NCBI RefSeq assembly: GCF_018294505.1
Contig: NC_057813.1
Location: 112,105,191 to 112,169,190 of the forward strand
Length of the DNA: 64,000 nt
Direction of reading: 5' to 3'
Source of the DNA: Triticum aestivum
Taxonomy: Eukaryota > Streptophyta > Magnoliopsida > Poales > Poaceae
The notes beneath the pieces were generated by a model. It was not told where the DNA came from. It ran no database searches and worked only from the letters and a program-made list of their open reading frames with translations. Both the position numbers and the translations under genes were made by a program. Each line of letters begins with the position of its first letter. Position 1 is the first letter of the stretch. This document shows, piece by piece, positions 35,134 through 45,699 of this stretch.

Positions 35134-35571
35134 CTAGCAAGATGCCCATGCGTTGCATGGAACATCAAGATGCATTTGTACGAGTAGTTTATCTTGTGGG
35201 GGTAAAGGATGAACGAGGGAAGGCCTTATTTGCAAATGTGGAGAGGCGTGTGGGTATCTTTTTGCAAAATTGCTATAGTTTCCTTCCTATCCGTCAGATA
35301 TAGATTGGACGGCCTATATTGCAGGATGGCAGGCACACGATCATCATCGACTATGGTTTTTATAAGAGTAGGGATAAAAAATAGAGTTGGCGATGATGGT
35401 GGGCCTGCCATCCTGCAATGTAGGCCGTCTGATTTATATCTAACGGATAGGAAGGAAAATATGGCAATTTACCCGCACTCCTCACCACATTTGCAGACAA
35501 GGCCTTCCCTCGTTCATCCTTTTCTCCCACAAGATCTTGATGTTCTATGCAACGCATGGGCATCTTGCTAG
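35134..35571. mobile_element. palindromic Helitron-like element with two 3' ends
   Basis: A 438 bp inverted repeat with arms of about 200 bp. Each outer end is a Helitron-type 3' terminus: a small hairpin around ATGCAACGCATGGG, then CATCTTGCTAG, flanked by T on the right and its complement A on the left. Normal Helitrons have one TC 5' end and one CTRR 3' end; here both outward ends are CTAG ends. The centre (about 35335-35385) joins the arms. Related single ends occur at 39160 and 35786. Confidence 0.65.
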
Positions 35572-35786
35572 TAAGAGTAGAAATTAGACATATACCACTT
35601 CTCGAATCTTGAAACCAACAAAATTCTCCCTTATCTCATCAAAACCGCTAAAGGAATATACTTTGAGTGAAACATAACATATTTTTAGTGATATACTTAT
35701 TTCAGAACTAGACTTTTTTTCTATCAAATCGGTGAATATGTATTAATCTACTTTGATCGCGTGGCAATGCATTGGCACATTGCTAG
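35572..35786 (+). mobile_element. Helitron 3' end
   Basis: AT-rich sequence ending with GTGGCAATGCATTGGCAC, ATTG and CTAG followed by T, the hairpin-CTRR-T pattern of Helitrons. The palindromic element at 35134-35571 may be inserted within it. The 5' end is not found. Confidence 0.5.
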
Positions 35787-37060
35787 TAGTTATTATAATT
35801 TTTTGGACACTAGACAAACGGTGGAGTACATATACGAAGAGAAGAGGCGCACGCACGCAGTCGGTCTCTCACTGTCTCGCACACATGAGTGTTACGTAAA
35901 GGCAATGTTAACAAATAAACCCTAAAACCCTAGGTGCACGATTGCTGCATTCGCGGGTACCGGGTACATGGTGGAGCACCTTTGTAGGAATAGTCAGCTC
36001 GCGTGATAATTTGATCCATAGGAGTTGATGGTCGCGACCACAGGTGAATGACTTGGAGGCGGTGGCTCGCCAGTTACCACAGATCGAGTAGCCACGTTTA
36101 AACATCATTCTTTTAGTGGGGTTAAGAGCTCCGATTTTCAATGGCGCATTATAAGTACTAAGTAGTTTTTGGAACAATTGGTATGGAGCGAAAATGGAAT
36201 TCATAGTACTACGTACCTCCTTGGCGTATGGTTGTATGTGTTTATGTTGCGAGATGTTGAACCTGGTAGTTCTAGGGCAAATACTATGGTTTAGATTTAG
36301 ATGCTGGTTTTCAGTAATGAAAATCAGAAGGGGGAAACCCTTCTTTGATTAAAAAAAACTACTACCTCCATTCTGGTTTACTAGTCCCCGTCGTATTTTG
36401 GGTCAAAGTTTGTCCACGAATTTTACTTGTAAAATGTAAATGGAAAACGAGATTTTGTTATACTCATACAAAAAAAGACTGGAGGGAGTGATTTCTCTGA
36501 CACGTACGCGACCTCTCATAGTGCAGGCATTGAACCGGCACGCCGGCCAAGAGGGCCCCACTCGCTGCAGGACCGTGTGAGCACGCCTCCTCGCCATGTG
36601 CAACCGGCTTCAGACTGGCCCGCCCGCCTTCATTTAATCCGCATGTGTGCCGGCAACACGTCCTTCCGCGAGCCGGCCGACATTTTCGAACACAAAAAAT
36701 GACGAAAATATAATTAATTTACGCATGGTCTTGACTTGTTGTGCTCGCACTGGTAGCAGGAACTAGTAGAGGTTGTTCTTTATTTATAACTCTCCTCACA
36801 TTTTTTTGGCTTTGAAGTGAATCATGGTCGTGAACATTATGTATGAATGTGCAGATATCTGTAAACATGAATTTTACGTGGAAGTTAAACTTGGAATATT
36901 GGGCTTGCGCATGACTATACCATGTCCAATGCCTCATCCGTTATTGTTTGGAAAGTAATTGCTGTTATTACATGACCCGAACAAATATTTTGTGCCACAT
37001 TAGTAGATGCACGGACATCACAACAGGCATGCTGACTTGATAAACATTTGAACCTAGCTA
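35787..37060. other. unassigned region with LINE-like tail and MITE remains
   Basis: At 36316-36357 the sequence AATGAAAATCAGAAGGGGG, AAACCCTTC and an A run looks like a LINE 3' end. At about 36364-36490 CTACCTCCATTCTGGTTTAC and GACTGGAGGGAGT are degraded Stowaway-type ends. The rest shows no gene. Confidence 0.4.
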
Positions 37061-39653
37061 TTATGAAGGAAATTTTGTATTGACAACAATTTTAGATAGC
37101 AGGAGACGCCTAGCCTGCTCTGCCTCTACTAGTTTATTTCTGGCTTCTTCCATCTCTTCTTTGGCTTGGGTGAAGAGAGCATCTGATTGCTCTTTTCGCT
37201 TCTTCAAGAACTCAGCTACATTCTCAAGGGCTGCTGCACGCTTTCTTTCAGCCTTTACTAGAGCCACGAGGATACGAACAGCTGATGAATCCACCTGGCT
37301 TGTGTGTAATCCAGCATCATCTGGGAATTTGCACCTTGTGTCTAATCCAGCATCATTAGGGAACTGGCACCTTGTGTGTAATCCAGCCTCATTTTGGAAA
37401 CATGATCTTGAGGTTGACCATACTTCCCTCCTCGCAGGAACTACATCCTGACATGAACTTACTTATTTTTTAGATCAATACTCAGAGCAACCCAAATCCA
37501 TTTAGTAGAAGCCAGATAAACAGAACTCAGAGAAGTGAATTCAAAATAAAAAAAAATAAAAACAGACTACAAGGTGAGAACACCCACTTCCTACATCAAG
37601 CTAAAAACGAAAGCATTAGGACGATTAAGACTCTTCTTATTACACATCAAAGAACACGAGGCTTAAGAGAAACAGAAACTACAACATATACACATCGAAG
37701 AACACAAGGCTAAATGAAAGTAATTGAAAGGGTGTTACTTACCAAAGCTCGTTTTACAGGTTCGGTGCAGCTCCTCTTTAACTTGCCACGCTCCTTGAAG
37801 ATGTGCCCAATATCCTGTGTTTGGTCTTCATTGCTGCTCTGCATGTTCGCACTCGTGGTTTTAAAATCTCAACATGGCAAGAAAAATATACTACTAGTAA
37901 TACTCGCGCATCTTGTAGGCAACATTAAAGCACTCGTCTGCCATGTTAGAGCATCTCCAACAGAATCGCAATGCGCGGCGCTTTAAAAAAGCGTTTACAG
38001 TGCTGAGATAAAGAAGTAGAGGTAGAGAGTAGAGACTAGAGAGTAGAGGATAGTTCTCAGCATAGATAGATAAAAGAATAGATAATTCAACTACTCCTCC
38101 TCGGTGATGTCCTCCTCCGACGTCTGACTGTAGGCGTGAAGATACCGATCGTCGTCGGATTCCCAGGGTGACGTTGCTCCTAGCCTCATGTTGAATGGAG
38201 CGTCCGCTTTTCGCCTATGCTTGTCCTTGCGATAGGCGGCTCGCTCCGCCCTCCTTTGCGCATATAACTCGCGCTCGTTGATGATGTCCTGCAGGAAGCG
38301 TTGGCGCCACAGTGCCATGGCTTCCTCATCCATCTCGGTGATGCCGAGACGGTGCTCCCACCTCCGGTTGTCACGATGATCCTCGTCGGTGCTAAGCCAC
38401 GGCAGAGGCGCAAGCTCCTGCACCCGCTCCCGCGTCGGCATGTTGGGGAAGTTCAATGTTCTATGAGGCCACCGGAGGCGCCACGCCACCGCGTCGTACG
38501 CGCGGGAGGCCTCGTTGGCGGTGTCAAAATTGCCGAGGCCGAGGCGCATCCCACGGAACCATATCTCGGCGAAGAAGCTACCAGAGGGGCGCGCGCGGAC
38601 GCCACAGTATCCCCAAGTTTCCCGGCGACGCGGTGGCATGGTGGCACGGCAGCGGCAAGGCAAGAAAGAGCGGGGAGAGAGCAGTGGTGAGGCGTAGAGC
38701 GGGGACAGAGCGGTGGCAAGGCACAGAGTGGTTGGAGGGTGTTGGATTTTATAAAGTGCGCCGGACGCCGCACGCCAAAACTAGCGCACGCCCGGCCGCT
38801 TTTTCCCCCGTGCGCGCGATCCTTTCCCAACGTCTCTGCTATCTCTACTCTCTTCTCTACTGTTATATTTATTTTATATTTAATATTTATCTCTACTTCT
38901 CTACTATCTACTTTTTTCTCTATACTTTTTCTTATAAAAAATAGAGTTGGTGATGATGGTGTGCCTGCCATCCTGCAATATAGGCCGTCCGATTTATATC
39001 TGACAGATAGGAAGGAAACAATGAGAATTTTGCAAAAAAATACCCATGCCCCTCTCCAGATTTGCAAATAAGGCCTTCCCTCGTTCATCCTTTTCTCCCA
39101 CAAGATAAACTACTCATACAAATGCATCTTGATGCATGCAACGCATGGGCATCTTGCTAGTTCTAAAAAACTTTCCATCATTTGCCACACTACTGGTTGT
39201 AGATGAAAAACCTACCCAAGCATAGTGCGATACATGAGCGACGCACAATTACAAGCTGATATTCTGTTGGACAATGGATGCTATAACCAATTACTTTTAC
39301 GGGAACAATAGCACCCATGAAATTTGAAGGGTAGGTATGAACAAAATTGGAACTGCACATGTATTGCTAAGTGATTCAATACACACATTACCAATCGAGG
39401 AGGAGAATGATGGTCACGGCGGCCTCTGTGAGTCATGGTCAACAGCGGGAGTCAGTTCATTGTCCACGACGGTGGTGCTTCTGTGCTTGGCGTTGGCTTC
39501 CTAGAAGCAGCAGACCGTGGAAGAGGCTCCGTGTACGACGACAATGGTGGACTGACTCCAGTGTGGCATATGAGGTCGTCGATGAGGCAGATGCACTGCG
39601 GTGGATGAGTGCGCCGATGTAGAAGGGGAGGAGCACGAAGGTTGCGGTGCCAT
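37061..39653 (-). CDS. gene C: small coiled-coil protein related to gene A
   Basis: Last exon 37447-37061 (128 codons plus TAA) and a 96 base exon 37838-37743. The latter has the same borders as the middle exons of gene A: acceptor ATGCAG, donor GTAAGT, and a basic end LKRSCTEPVKRAL. The last exon starts DVVPARREVW, then holds a 14-residue tandem repeat (AGL(H/D)TRC(Q/K)FP units, about three copies) and a coiled coil (AERKRAAALENVAEFLKKRK). Both joins are phase 0. A candidate first exon lies at 39653 downward (ATG, Ser/Pro-rich, upstream sequence like that of pseudogene B), but its donor is not clear. The AP2-like ORF and a Helitron end lie within the presumed large intron. Function unknown. 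Confidence 0.5.
38091..38639 (-). CDS. AP2/ERF-like single-exon protein
   Basis: 182 codons from ATG 38639. Residues about 10-64 form an AP2/ERF-type DNA-binding domain: GVRARPSGSFFAEIW, RLGLGNFDTANEASRAYDAV and a terminal LNFP. The usual YRG start is YCG here (Arg to Cys) and the usual WLG appears as GLG, so DNA contacts may be altered. The tail is charged (WRQRFLQDIINERELY, KDKHRRK) and ends in acidic residues. A TATAAA lies about 110 bases upstream (near 38750 on the minus strand). Proteins of this kind occur in very many copies in wheat, and the flank TTAGAGCATCTCCAACAG is a repeat-type edge, so it may be carried by a transposon rather than being a normal regulator. Confidence 0.7.
   Translation of the reverse strand: MPPRRRETWGYCGVRARPSGSFFAEIWFRGMRLGLGNFDTANEASRAYDAVAWRLRWPHRTLNFPNMPTRERVQELAPLPWLSTDEDHRDNRRWEHRLGITEMDEEAMALWRQRFLQDIINERELYAQRRAERAAYRKDKHRRKADAPFNMRLGATSPWESDDDRYLHAYSQTSEEDITEEE
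38930..39160 (+). mobile_element. Helitron 3' half related to 35134-35571
   Basis: Matches the right half of the palindrome at 35355-35571 and ends with the same hairpin (ATGCAACGCATGGG) and CATCTTGCTAG, followed by T. Its left part changes at about 38930 into the AP2 region, so the AP2 segment may be captured inside a Helitron whose 5' end I cannot locate. Confidence 0.6.
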
Positions 39654-39935
39654 GGAGAAGTCTATTTTGTGGTGGGGATAGAAAATGGGGAGTATTCAGG
39701 TGTACTACTCTGGTTGCTGGGGTGGGTTGGCTGGGTAGGGTGAACCTGAAGTTACGAAAACAGCCCCCTACCAAGCATCATCCATAGGCCTGTTCCGAAG
39801 GCTATGATGGTAACTTCCCACTGCTCGAATCAGGGTCGCGGGAGATTTTCGCGCTGACCTCAAAATTTTGTGACACTGAACTCCCCGTGTGGCGTGTTGA
39901 GTGATTCGGCTAAGCAACTAGCGAGTAGTACTAGT
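39654..39935 (-). promoter_or_regulatory. candidate upstream region of gene C
   Basis: On the minus strand GGGGGCTGTTTTCGTAACTT occurs near 39765, as upstream of pseudogene B. This suggests a related promoter. No TATA box is obvious. Confidence 0.35.
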
Positions 39936-40177
39936 AAACTCTGCATATTAGGTTTGACCGAAGTCAAACTTCCTAAAGTTTGACCAAGTTTATAGAAAAA
40001 TATAAAAATTTAGCATAACAAATATGTATGATGTGAAAGTACATTCAATAATGAATCTAATGGTATTTATTTGTTATTGTATATGTTAATATTTTTTGTT
40101 ATAAGCTTTCTGAGAGTTTACAAAACTTGACTTTGACCAATGCTAATACGCGGACTTAAATAAAAACGGAGGGAGTA
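39936..40177. mobile_element. Stowaway-type MITE lacking its left tip
   Basis: GACCGAAGTCAAACTT...AAGTTTGACCAAGTTTATAG on the left pairs with the inverse near 40110-40140. The right end AAAACGGAGGGAGTA is intact while the left CTCCCTCCGT is missing. The same family appears at about 43589-43800 and 49139-49262. Confidence 0.6.
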
Positions 40178-40489
40178 CACATTTGTTTTCTTAGTTTGTA
40201 GTGAACTAATCATTTGTTGAAATTGTGAAATAAATATATTAGGCTACTGACTTCGAATGTAATGGTCTATACAATTCAATAGTTACAATCATTGTCGAAT
40301 TCCAAGATGTATACAAGGTCTATAGTACTTCACAACATGCTCAAACTCACATAATCCCAGGAAAATGAGAATCTAAATGCATTTCATAGTTATTACTTTG
40401 TAGGATGCAACAAAACCAACCATAACTCTACATAAGCCATTATAAAAGCAACATTTTGAACATATCCCAATGTGTGAATGAAACCTATA

Positions 40490-41360
40490 GAGAGAGCTTG
40501 CGAAGATGGAGCAGATAGGGCGGGAAAGATTGTATGTATGTGGGCGAGAGAGTAGGAGACAAACCTAACGAGACAGACAGAGAGAGAGAGAGAGATAGAG
40601 AGAGAGAGAGAAAGAGAGAGGAAGAGGTTAGGTCTGTGAGAAAGATGGAGACATGTAATATACGTGAGATGCGTGTGCATCCGGATTCTATATATGTGGA
40701 AGGAGAAGAGATTGCATGTTTGATGAGAGAGCTAGAAAAACATGGACGAGAGGGGATGGATCTCGTGGGTTGAGGGATTGATAATTTTGTGCGGGGGAGA
40801 GAGGGATTGGTAATTTTGTGCGAGAGAGAGATAGGGTGGGGGGAGGAGTCAGTCAGCCGTCGTCACATCATCCTGCTTCCGAATGGCCCTGCATTCTCTA
40901 GCGTAGTGTGGTCGCCGTCTTCGATCTCCTCGATGCCCTCTTTGAAGATTGAGGTGTTGTGCACGCTGGGGTGCAAAGAAGCACAAGCGAGAGTGGTCTC
41001 CATATAACCTTGGATGGGGATGAATTGTGTGCTCGGGGGAGGGTGTGTGTGTGTGTGTTGTGTTGTGTGTGTGTGTGTGTGTGTGTGCATGTGTGTGTGT
41101 CAGATATTGAGAGAAAACAAACCTAAGGATAGAAATGGGTGTGTATGTGACGGAAAGCTTCATGGTAAATAGGGTATTCACGAAGAGATTGTGCGAGCCT
41201 TGAGGTGGGCAGGGGGCGGGTGAGGGTGTCAAAATGTGCGTGTTGATGCATGCGTTACATGCGATCGTGCGAGGGATGGACGAATCGAGAGAGATGGTTG
41301 TTGTGTTACAGATGCTCCTCTCTCTCTCTCTCACACACACATACACACACACACACAAGT
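40490..41360. repeat. GA- and GT-rich tract
   Basis: (GA)n at 40570-40622, (GT)n at 41045-41100 and CT/CA runs at 41312-41357, with GAGAGAGGGATTGGTAATTTTGTGCG duplicated in part (40779 and 40800). Overlapping frames reflect the repeats. No gene supported. Confidence 0.7.
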
Positions 41361-41879
41361 AAACTAGAAGACCGTTCTCTCATGTATATGCAACGTATCG
41401 GCATCTGTCTATGTCTTACTCATGCATGATCATTTGCACATTCACACCTCTCTATGTCTCTATCACACGCACACCGTATCCACATTGCCCTTCCGCCACA
41501 ACACACATATGGACACATACACACGTTCTCTGTCAGTCACACACACGAAATCAGTATTAAAAAAACTAGGGCGCACCTAAAACGTCCAAATCCAAATAAA
41601 CAAGAACTGGAGCTAAATTCAAATATATGGAAATATTGTAGCGTCAAGAACTTTTCCAGGAAAAAAGTTGAGTAATATTCGGGGATTGTTTTCACACACA
41701 CGAAAAGGTTCGGTGGATGTCCTTCGAGCGCGACACGGTGACGCACCATTCGATCGACCGCGCGGCCGCGGTTCACGTGCTTGCACAAGATTCCATATCG
41801 TGGCTGTGGTAACTAATAAAAGAGCTGCCTAAGTCTAATGTTTACGTGTACTAGTATGGTTTTATTTTAAGTTTGACCA

Positions 41880-42200
41880 ACCCTATATAAAACTAAAGTA
41901 AGCTCCCATACACGCACTCATCAATATGTCGCCGCCGCCGTTGCGCATGCCGGCTCCCACCTGCTCCGGCCAACAATTTCTCGCGCATCACCATTGTGTC
42001 GCCGCCATCCCTATGCCATGAAGCCGAAGGCTCGCCCGCTCACATCGTCTGTAGTCCCTCCTTGCGATGTCGCCGCGCTGCCAAGCACACGAGAAGCTGG
42101 TGGAGCCGCGTCTATGCTGGTGAGGAGGAACTAGCGTGTCATTGTCGTCTCCGCCCGCGTGGAGGAGGCGCGCATGGTGGCTGTCACGGCGGAGAGTATG
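41880..42200 (+). promoter_or_regulatory. TATA box before a short, probably broken coding region
   Basis: CTATATAAAACT near 41883 is followed by ATG at 41925 and a Pro-rich frame of 31 codons. GC-rich sequence continues to about 42200 but in other frames. It looks like the decayed start of a GC-rich grass gene. Confidence 0.3.
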
Positions 42201-42202
42201 TA

Positions 42203-42305
42203 CTAAAGAAGAACAGTAGTAAGACATGGTACTAGTAGTATTGTACGTACCAACTGCAAGAAGAACAGTAGTAAGACATGGTACTAGTACTACAGTACGT
42301 ACTAA
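42203..42305. repeat. 54 bp direct repeat, two copies
   Basis: AAGAAGAACAGTAGTAAGAC followed by ATGGTACTAGTA occurs at about 42206 and 42260. Confidence 0.85.
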
Positions 42306-42438
42306 AGAGTTCAAATAATAGGAAAGAACGGAAACATAGTTCTGCTGGGGCCTCAGCACAACAAACCCTTGAAAATAAACTAAGCAACTAGTCCGCTTGA
42401 CATTGCAGTAGAACCAGCAGGAGCAACAACACTGCCAC

Positions 42439-43161
42439 CTATTCGGAGTCCGACTCCACGTCCTCGACTTCGTCCTCGTCCCTCTTCCTCTTCCTCTTCG
42501 CCGACGCTTCTTTGCTTGAACCGAACACTGGGCTCTGCTTCTTCATCCAACCCTTGTAGATATTTAAACAAAGGTAGGCATCCATTGCTGCGTACAGGAT
42601 GTGATCTTCATCTAATATCTCCGACTCCCATGCATGATGAAACTCATGATGAGGTTTCTTCAGTTTAGCATACGAAGGATCAATCATGGCTACTGCCAGG
42701 TTCAGTAGTGAAGGCTGAGAGGAGGGCACCAGGCTTGCCTTCTGGAGATCGAAGGGATGGCCTACAATGAGACCTATCCGACGCAGGACATCCCTGTCGT
42801 CCCTAAAGTCTACAGTAACGAATTTCACTCTTTCGTCCTTGAGGAAGTTCTTAAAATCCTGGCACTCAATGTCGGCATGGCATATGTGGTAGACCAAGCA
42901 CATGTTATGTACGAAAACCTGGATCACGGCGGGCTTCTTCCTCTCTACCTCATTTAGAATCTTCTCTCTTCCCAGGACTGTGGTGTATCCAACATCTAGC
43001 CCAGCGACCCACTCATCCATTGAACTGTTGAACATGTGTAGGAAGCGAGCATCACATGCTTTCACTATCGCAGATCCACGTGTGTAGATGACGATGAACT
43101 CATTGTCGGTGATGGCTCTAACCTGGTACTCAGCGGCGACCATGGAGATTTGGGAGGCCAT
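42439..43161 (-). CDS. 3'-5' exonuclease domain protein (WRN exonuclease-like)
   Basis: 240 codons from ATG 43161 (MASQISMVAAEY). The frame is open up to an ATG at 43404, but the added stretch looks like leader. The fold is that of DnaQ-type 3'-5' exonucleases related to the Werner nuclease. Motif I is LDVGYT (Asp 56; the second acidic residue, usually Glu, is Gly 58). A middle VDFRDDRDVLRRIGL block follows, and motif III is YAAMD (Tyr 190, Asp 194). DLQKASLVPSSQPSLLNLA is the usual family link. The C-terminus has a nuclear-type signal (KRKRKRDED) and an acidic tail. Because one metal-binding residue is missing, activity is doubtful. It is intronless with intact frame. Such genes form a large family in wheat. 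Confidence 0.8.
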   Translation of the reverse strand: MASQISMVAAEYQVRAITDNEFIVIYTRGSAIVKACDARFLHMFNSSMDEWVAGLDVGYTTVLGREKILNEVERKKPAVIQVFVHNMCLVYHICHADIECQDFKNFLKDERVKFVTVDFRDDRDVLRRIGLIVGHPFDLQKASLVPSSQPSLLNLAVAMIDPSYAKLKKPHHEFHHAWESEILDEDHILYAAMDAYLCLNIYKGWMKKQSPVFGSSKEASAKRKRKRDEDEVEDVESDSE

Positions 43162-43588
43162 GGATTTTGGAGGAGGGTTAGGAGAAGTTGAACGGTTGTA
43201 CCCCGCAAAAAAAAGTTGAACTGGTGTAATGTGAAAGGATGGGACAACTAAGAGTGAACTGTTGTAAGGTAGAAGATGGGAACGAGTAGGGCATGCGAAC
43301 GGCGTGGGGTTGCTGGCTTGCCCGATGGATAAACGGCCACAAGCCCCCAAGGTGTTCTCGAGAACTATGCGGGACACACTAGAGGCCATGTCTACTAGAC
43401 CCATATCTTAGGCCTGACGGTATAGCTTCTGTCTGTTCGCACGCCATGCCAGCGCGTGGATGTAACTTCACTTAATTCTATCAATCGTCGTGCCTCCCAC
43501 AACCTTCACCTCCCTCGCGCGGTTGCGCCCTTTGAGACTTCGACCAACTATAAATGAGAATTTTTTTGCCTACTCTGCATGCATGATA

Positions 43589-43800
43589 CTCCCTCTGGTC
43601 CTTTTTACTTCCGTCAACCGGTTGCAAAGTGTTTGGCCAAATTTATACTAAAAATATCAATATCTACAATACTGATTATAATGATTATAAGAACTACGTT
43701 TTATAAGGAGTATAAAAATATTTATTTGACATTGTGAATGTTGATACATTTTTCTATAAGTTTGGTCAAAGTAGAGGTACATTGACTTCAGACAAAACAT
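43589..43800. mobile_element. degraded Stowaway-type MITE
   Basis: Starts CTCCCTCTGGTCCTTTTTAC after TA. Interior GGCCAAATTTATAC...TATAAGTTTGGTCAAAG arms pair, as in the element at 39936. The right tip is not clear. Confidence 0.55.
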
Positions 43801-44649
43801 AAATGCACAATGCAGACTAGTTCCTTCGTCTAGGTGCATGCCATGTCCTATCTTGTCATCACAACAAGGTTAGCTATTAGAGTACTATTACCTCCCTTCT
43901 AGTTTAAAGCGCTCGATTCAAAATTTTCACCTACTCTTAGCAAGATAGAGGCGGTGGAATAATTTTTGTAGTCTGCAAAAGTACTCAACTAATGTTGTCG
44001 TTCTTCACAAAAAATGTGTTTACCAATGCATGCATGAACACTAGTTACTCTAACCCCCCTCTCTTCTTTATTTCTTTGCCACATCAACATGTTTGCTATT
44101 CCCGTGTGCATGATACCAGCTAAGATACCACAATTATGGCCAACCTTACACTACAAAAAAAGACACATCCATGACATTATGGGCCGAACGAATTTTTTTT
44201 CTGTCATACTTATGACACTTCTATGATGATAATTGTGACAAAACCCGGTATCATCATAGATGTGGTGGGATCCTACTTCTATGTCAAAAAATCATGACAA
44301 AAAATGGGCTTTTCGTCCTGGGTGGGCCGGAGACGCGGCTCCATGACATTCTTTGGGCCGCCATGACGGAAAAAACCATGGTAGAAGCGAGGGCGAGGAA
44401 AATTTTGGGGAGTTCCCGGTTACGGTGGGTGGTCGGGGGCCGAGCGATGTGCGTTTCTCTCGTACACGTACGCGCATGTGTGCGAGGCGTTGGCTCTAAC
44501 TAAACCCGAGCGAGGCGTTGGGCTCTAACTGAACCCGAGCGATTGCACTGCAGGCTACGCGTTACTGAACCCGAGCGATCGATCGATGGCTGTTAACTGA
44601 ACCCAATCGAGCGATTCCTTCGCTACTGCTGCTAACTGAAGCCGATCGA

Positions 44650-45270
44650 TGCTGCCTCTAGATGAACAGTGAGCGTTGTGCGGGGGAGGGGGGGTTGGAT
44701 AAACAGTGAGAGGTGGGGGTGGATGAACAAGACCCCCTGGCGTTGCCTCTGGATGAACAGGACCCCGATCGATCGAGCCGGTTGGGGCTGGATGAACAGG
44801 AACCCACGGAGGGATGGATGAACAGGACGACCCCGTGGAGGGATAGATGAACAGTAGACGATGGAGGGATGGATGAACAGTAGCCCGTGGAGGGGTGGTT
44901 GAACAGGAGCCCGTGGAGGGGTGATTGAACAGGAGCCGGTGGAGTAGCACGCAGTGGAGGCTGGATGAACAGTCGCAGGTGGAGGCTGGAGGAGGTCGAT
45001 GATGGATGAACAGTATCCCGTGGAGGCTGGAGGAGGTCGACCGTGGAGATGAACAGTATCCCGTGGAGTCCTGTTTTGTGGTACGCCACACCCCTCCCGA
45101 TGAACAGGACCCCCGTTTTGACCGTAGCGCTCCAACACAAGTCTGTTTCGTCCGTTTTGTGGTACGCCACACCCCTCCCGATCAACAGGACCCTGTTTCG
45201 ACCGTAGGAGGTCCATTTCCTCCGTTTTGCGGTACGCCAGACCCCTCCCGATGAACATGATCCCATTTTG
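44650..45270. repeat. minisatellite arrays
   Basis: About 14 units of roughly 24-30 bp with GGATGAACAG(T/G)A and CCCGTGGAGG run from 44660 to 45070. About three units of roughly 80 bp with GGTACGCCA(C/G)ACCCCTCCC follow at 45070-45260. The long minus-strand frames over this stretch are made by the repeats. Confidence 0.85.
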
Positions 45271-45699
45271 AATGTGGCTGGTCGAACACAAGGTCGTTTC
45301 CTCCGTTCACGCCAGGCCTCATTTCCATCGCCTGTTCCGTCCAAGCCGGTTGGCTCCCACACGTTCCGTTGCCTCCCGATGAACACGACGCATTCCGTTG
45401 CCTCCCCATGAACACGACGCAATCCATTGCCTCCCCATGAACACGACGACGACGTAGTTTCTCCGTTTCGACCCAGCCATGTACACGAGCCCTGGCCGTA
45501 CATATGCACGAGTAGGCGTTCGAGACCCCGCCCGTATGTACGTATGTGGCTGTATTTTCTTTCTTGCACCTTGGTCGTTGTACGTACATGTACATGCTAC
45601 ATGCGCGCCTCTACTACGACACGTGCGCGCCTCTACATCGACCAATATGTACATACACGTTCACGACCAGAATGACAACGCTACGTACGCTTCGACTAG

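Noticed and set aside
44555..45654. Long overlapping minus-strand frames (up to about 300 codons)
   Set aside because: They are produced by short tandem repeats whose length keeps the frame open; composition is Ser/His/Pro-rich and changes with each array.
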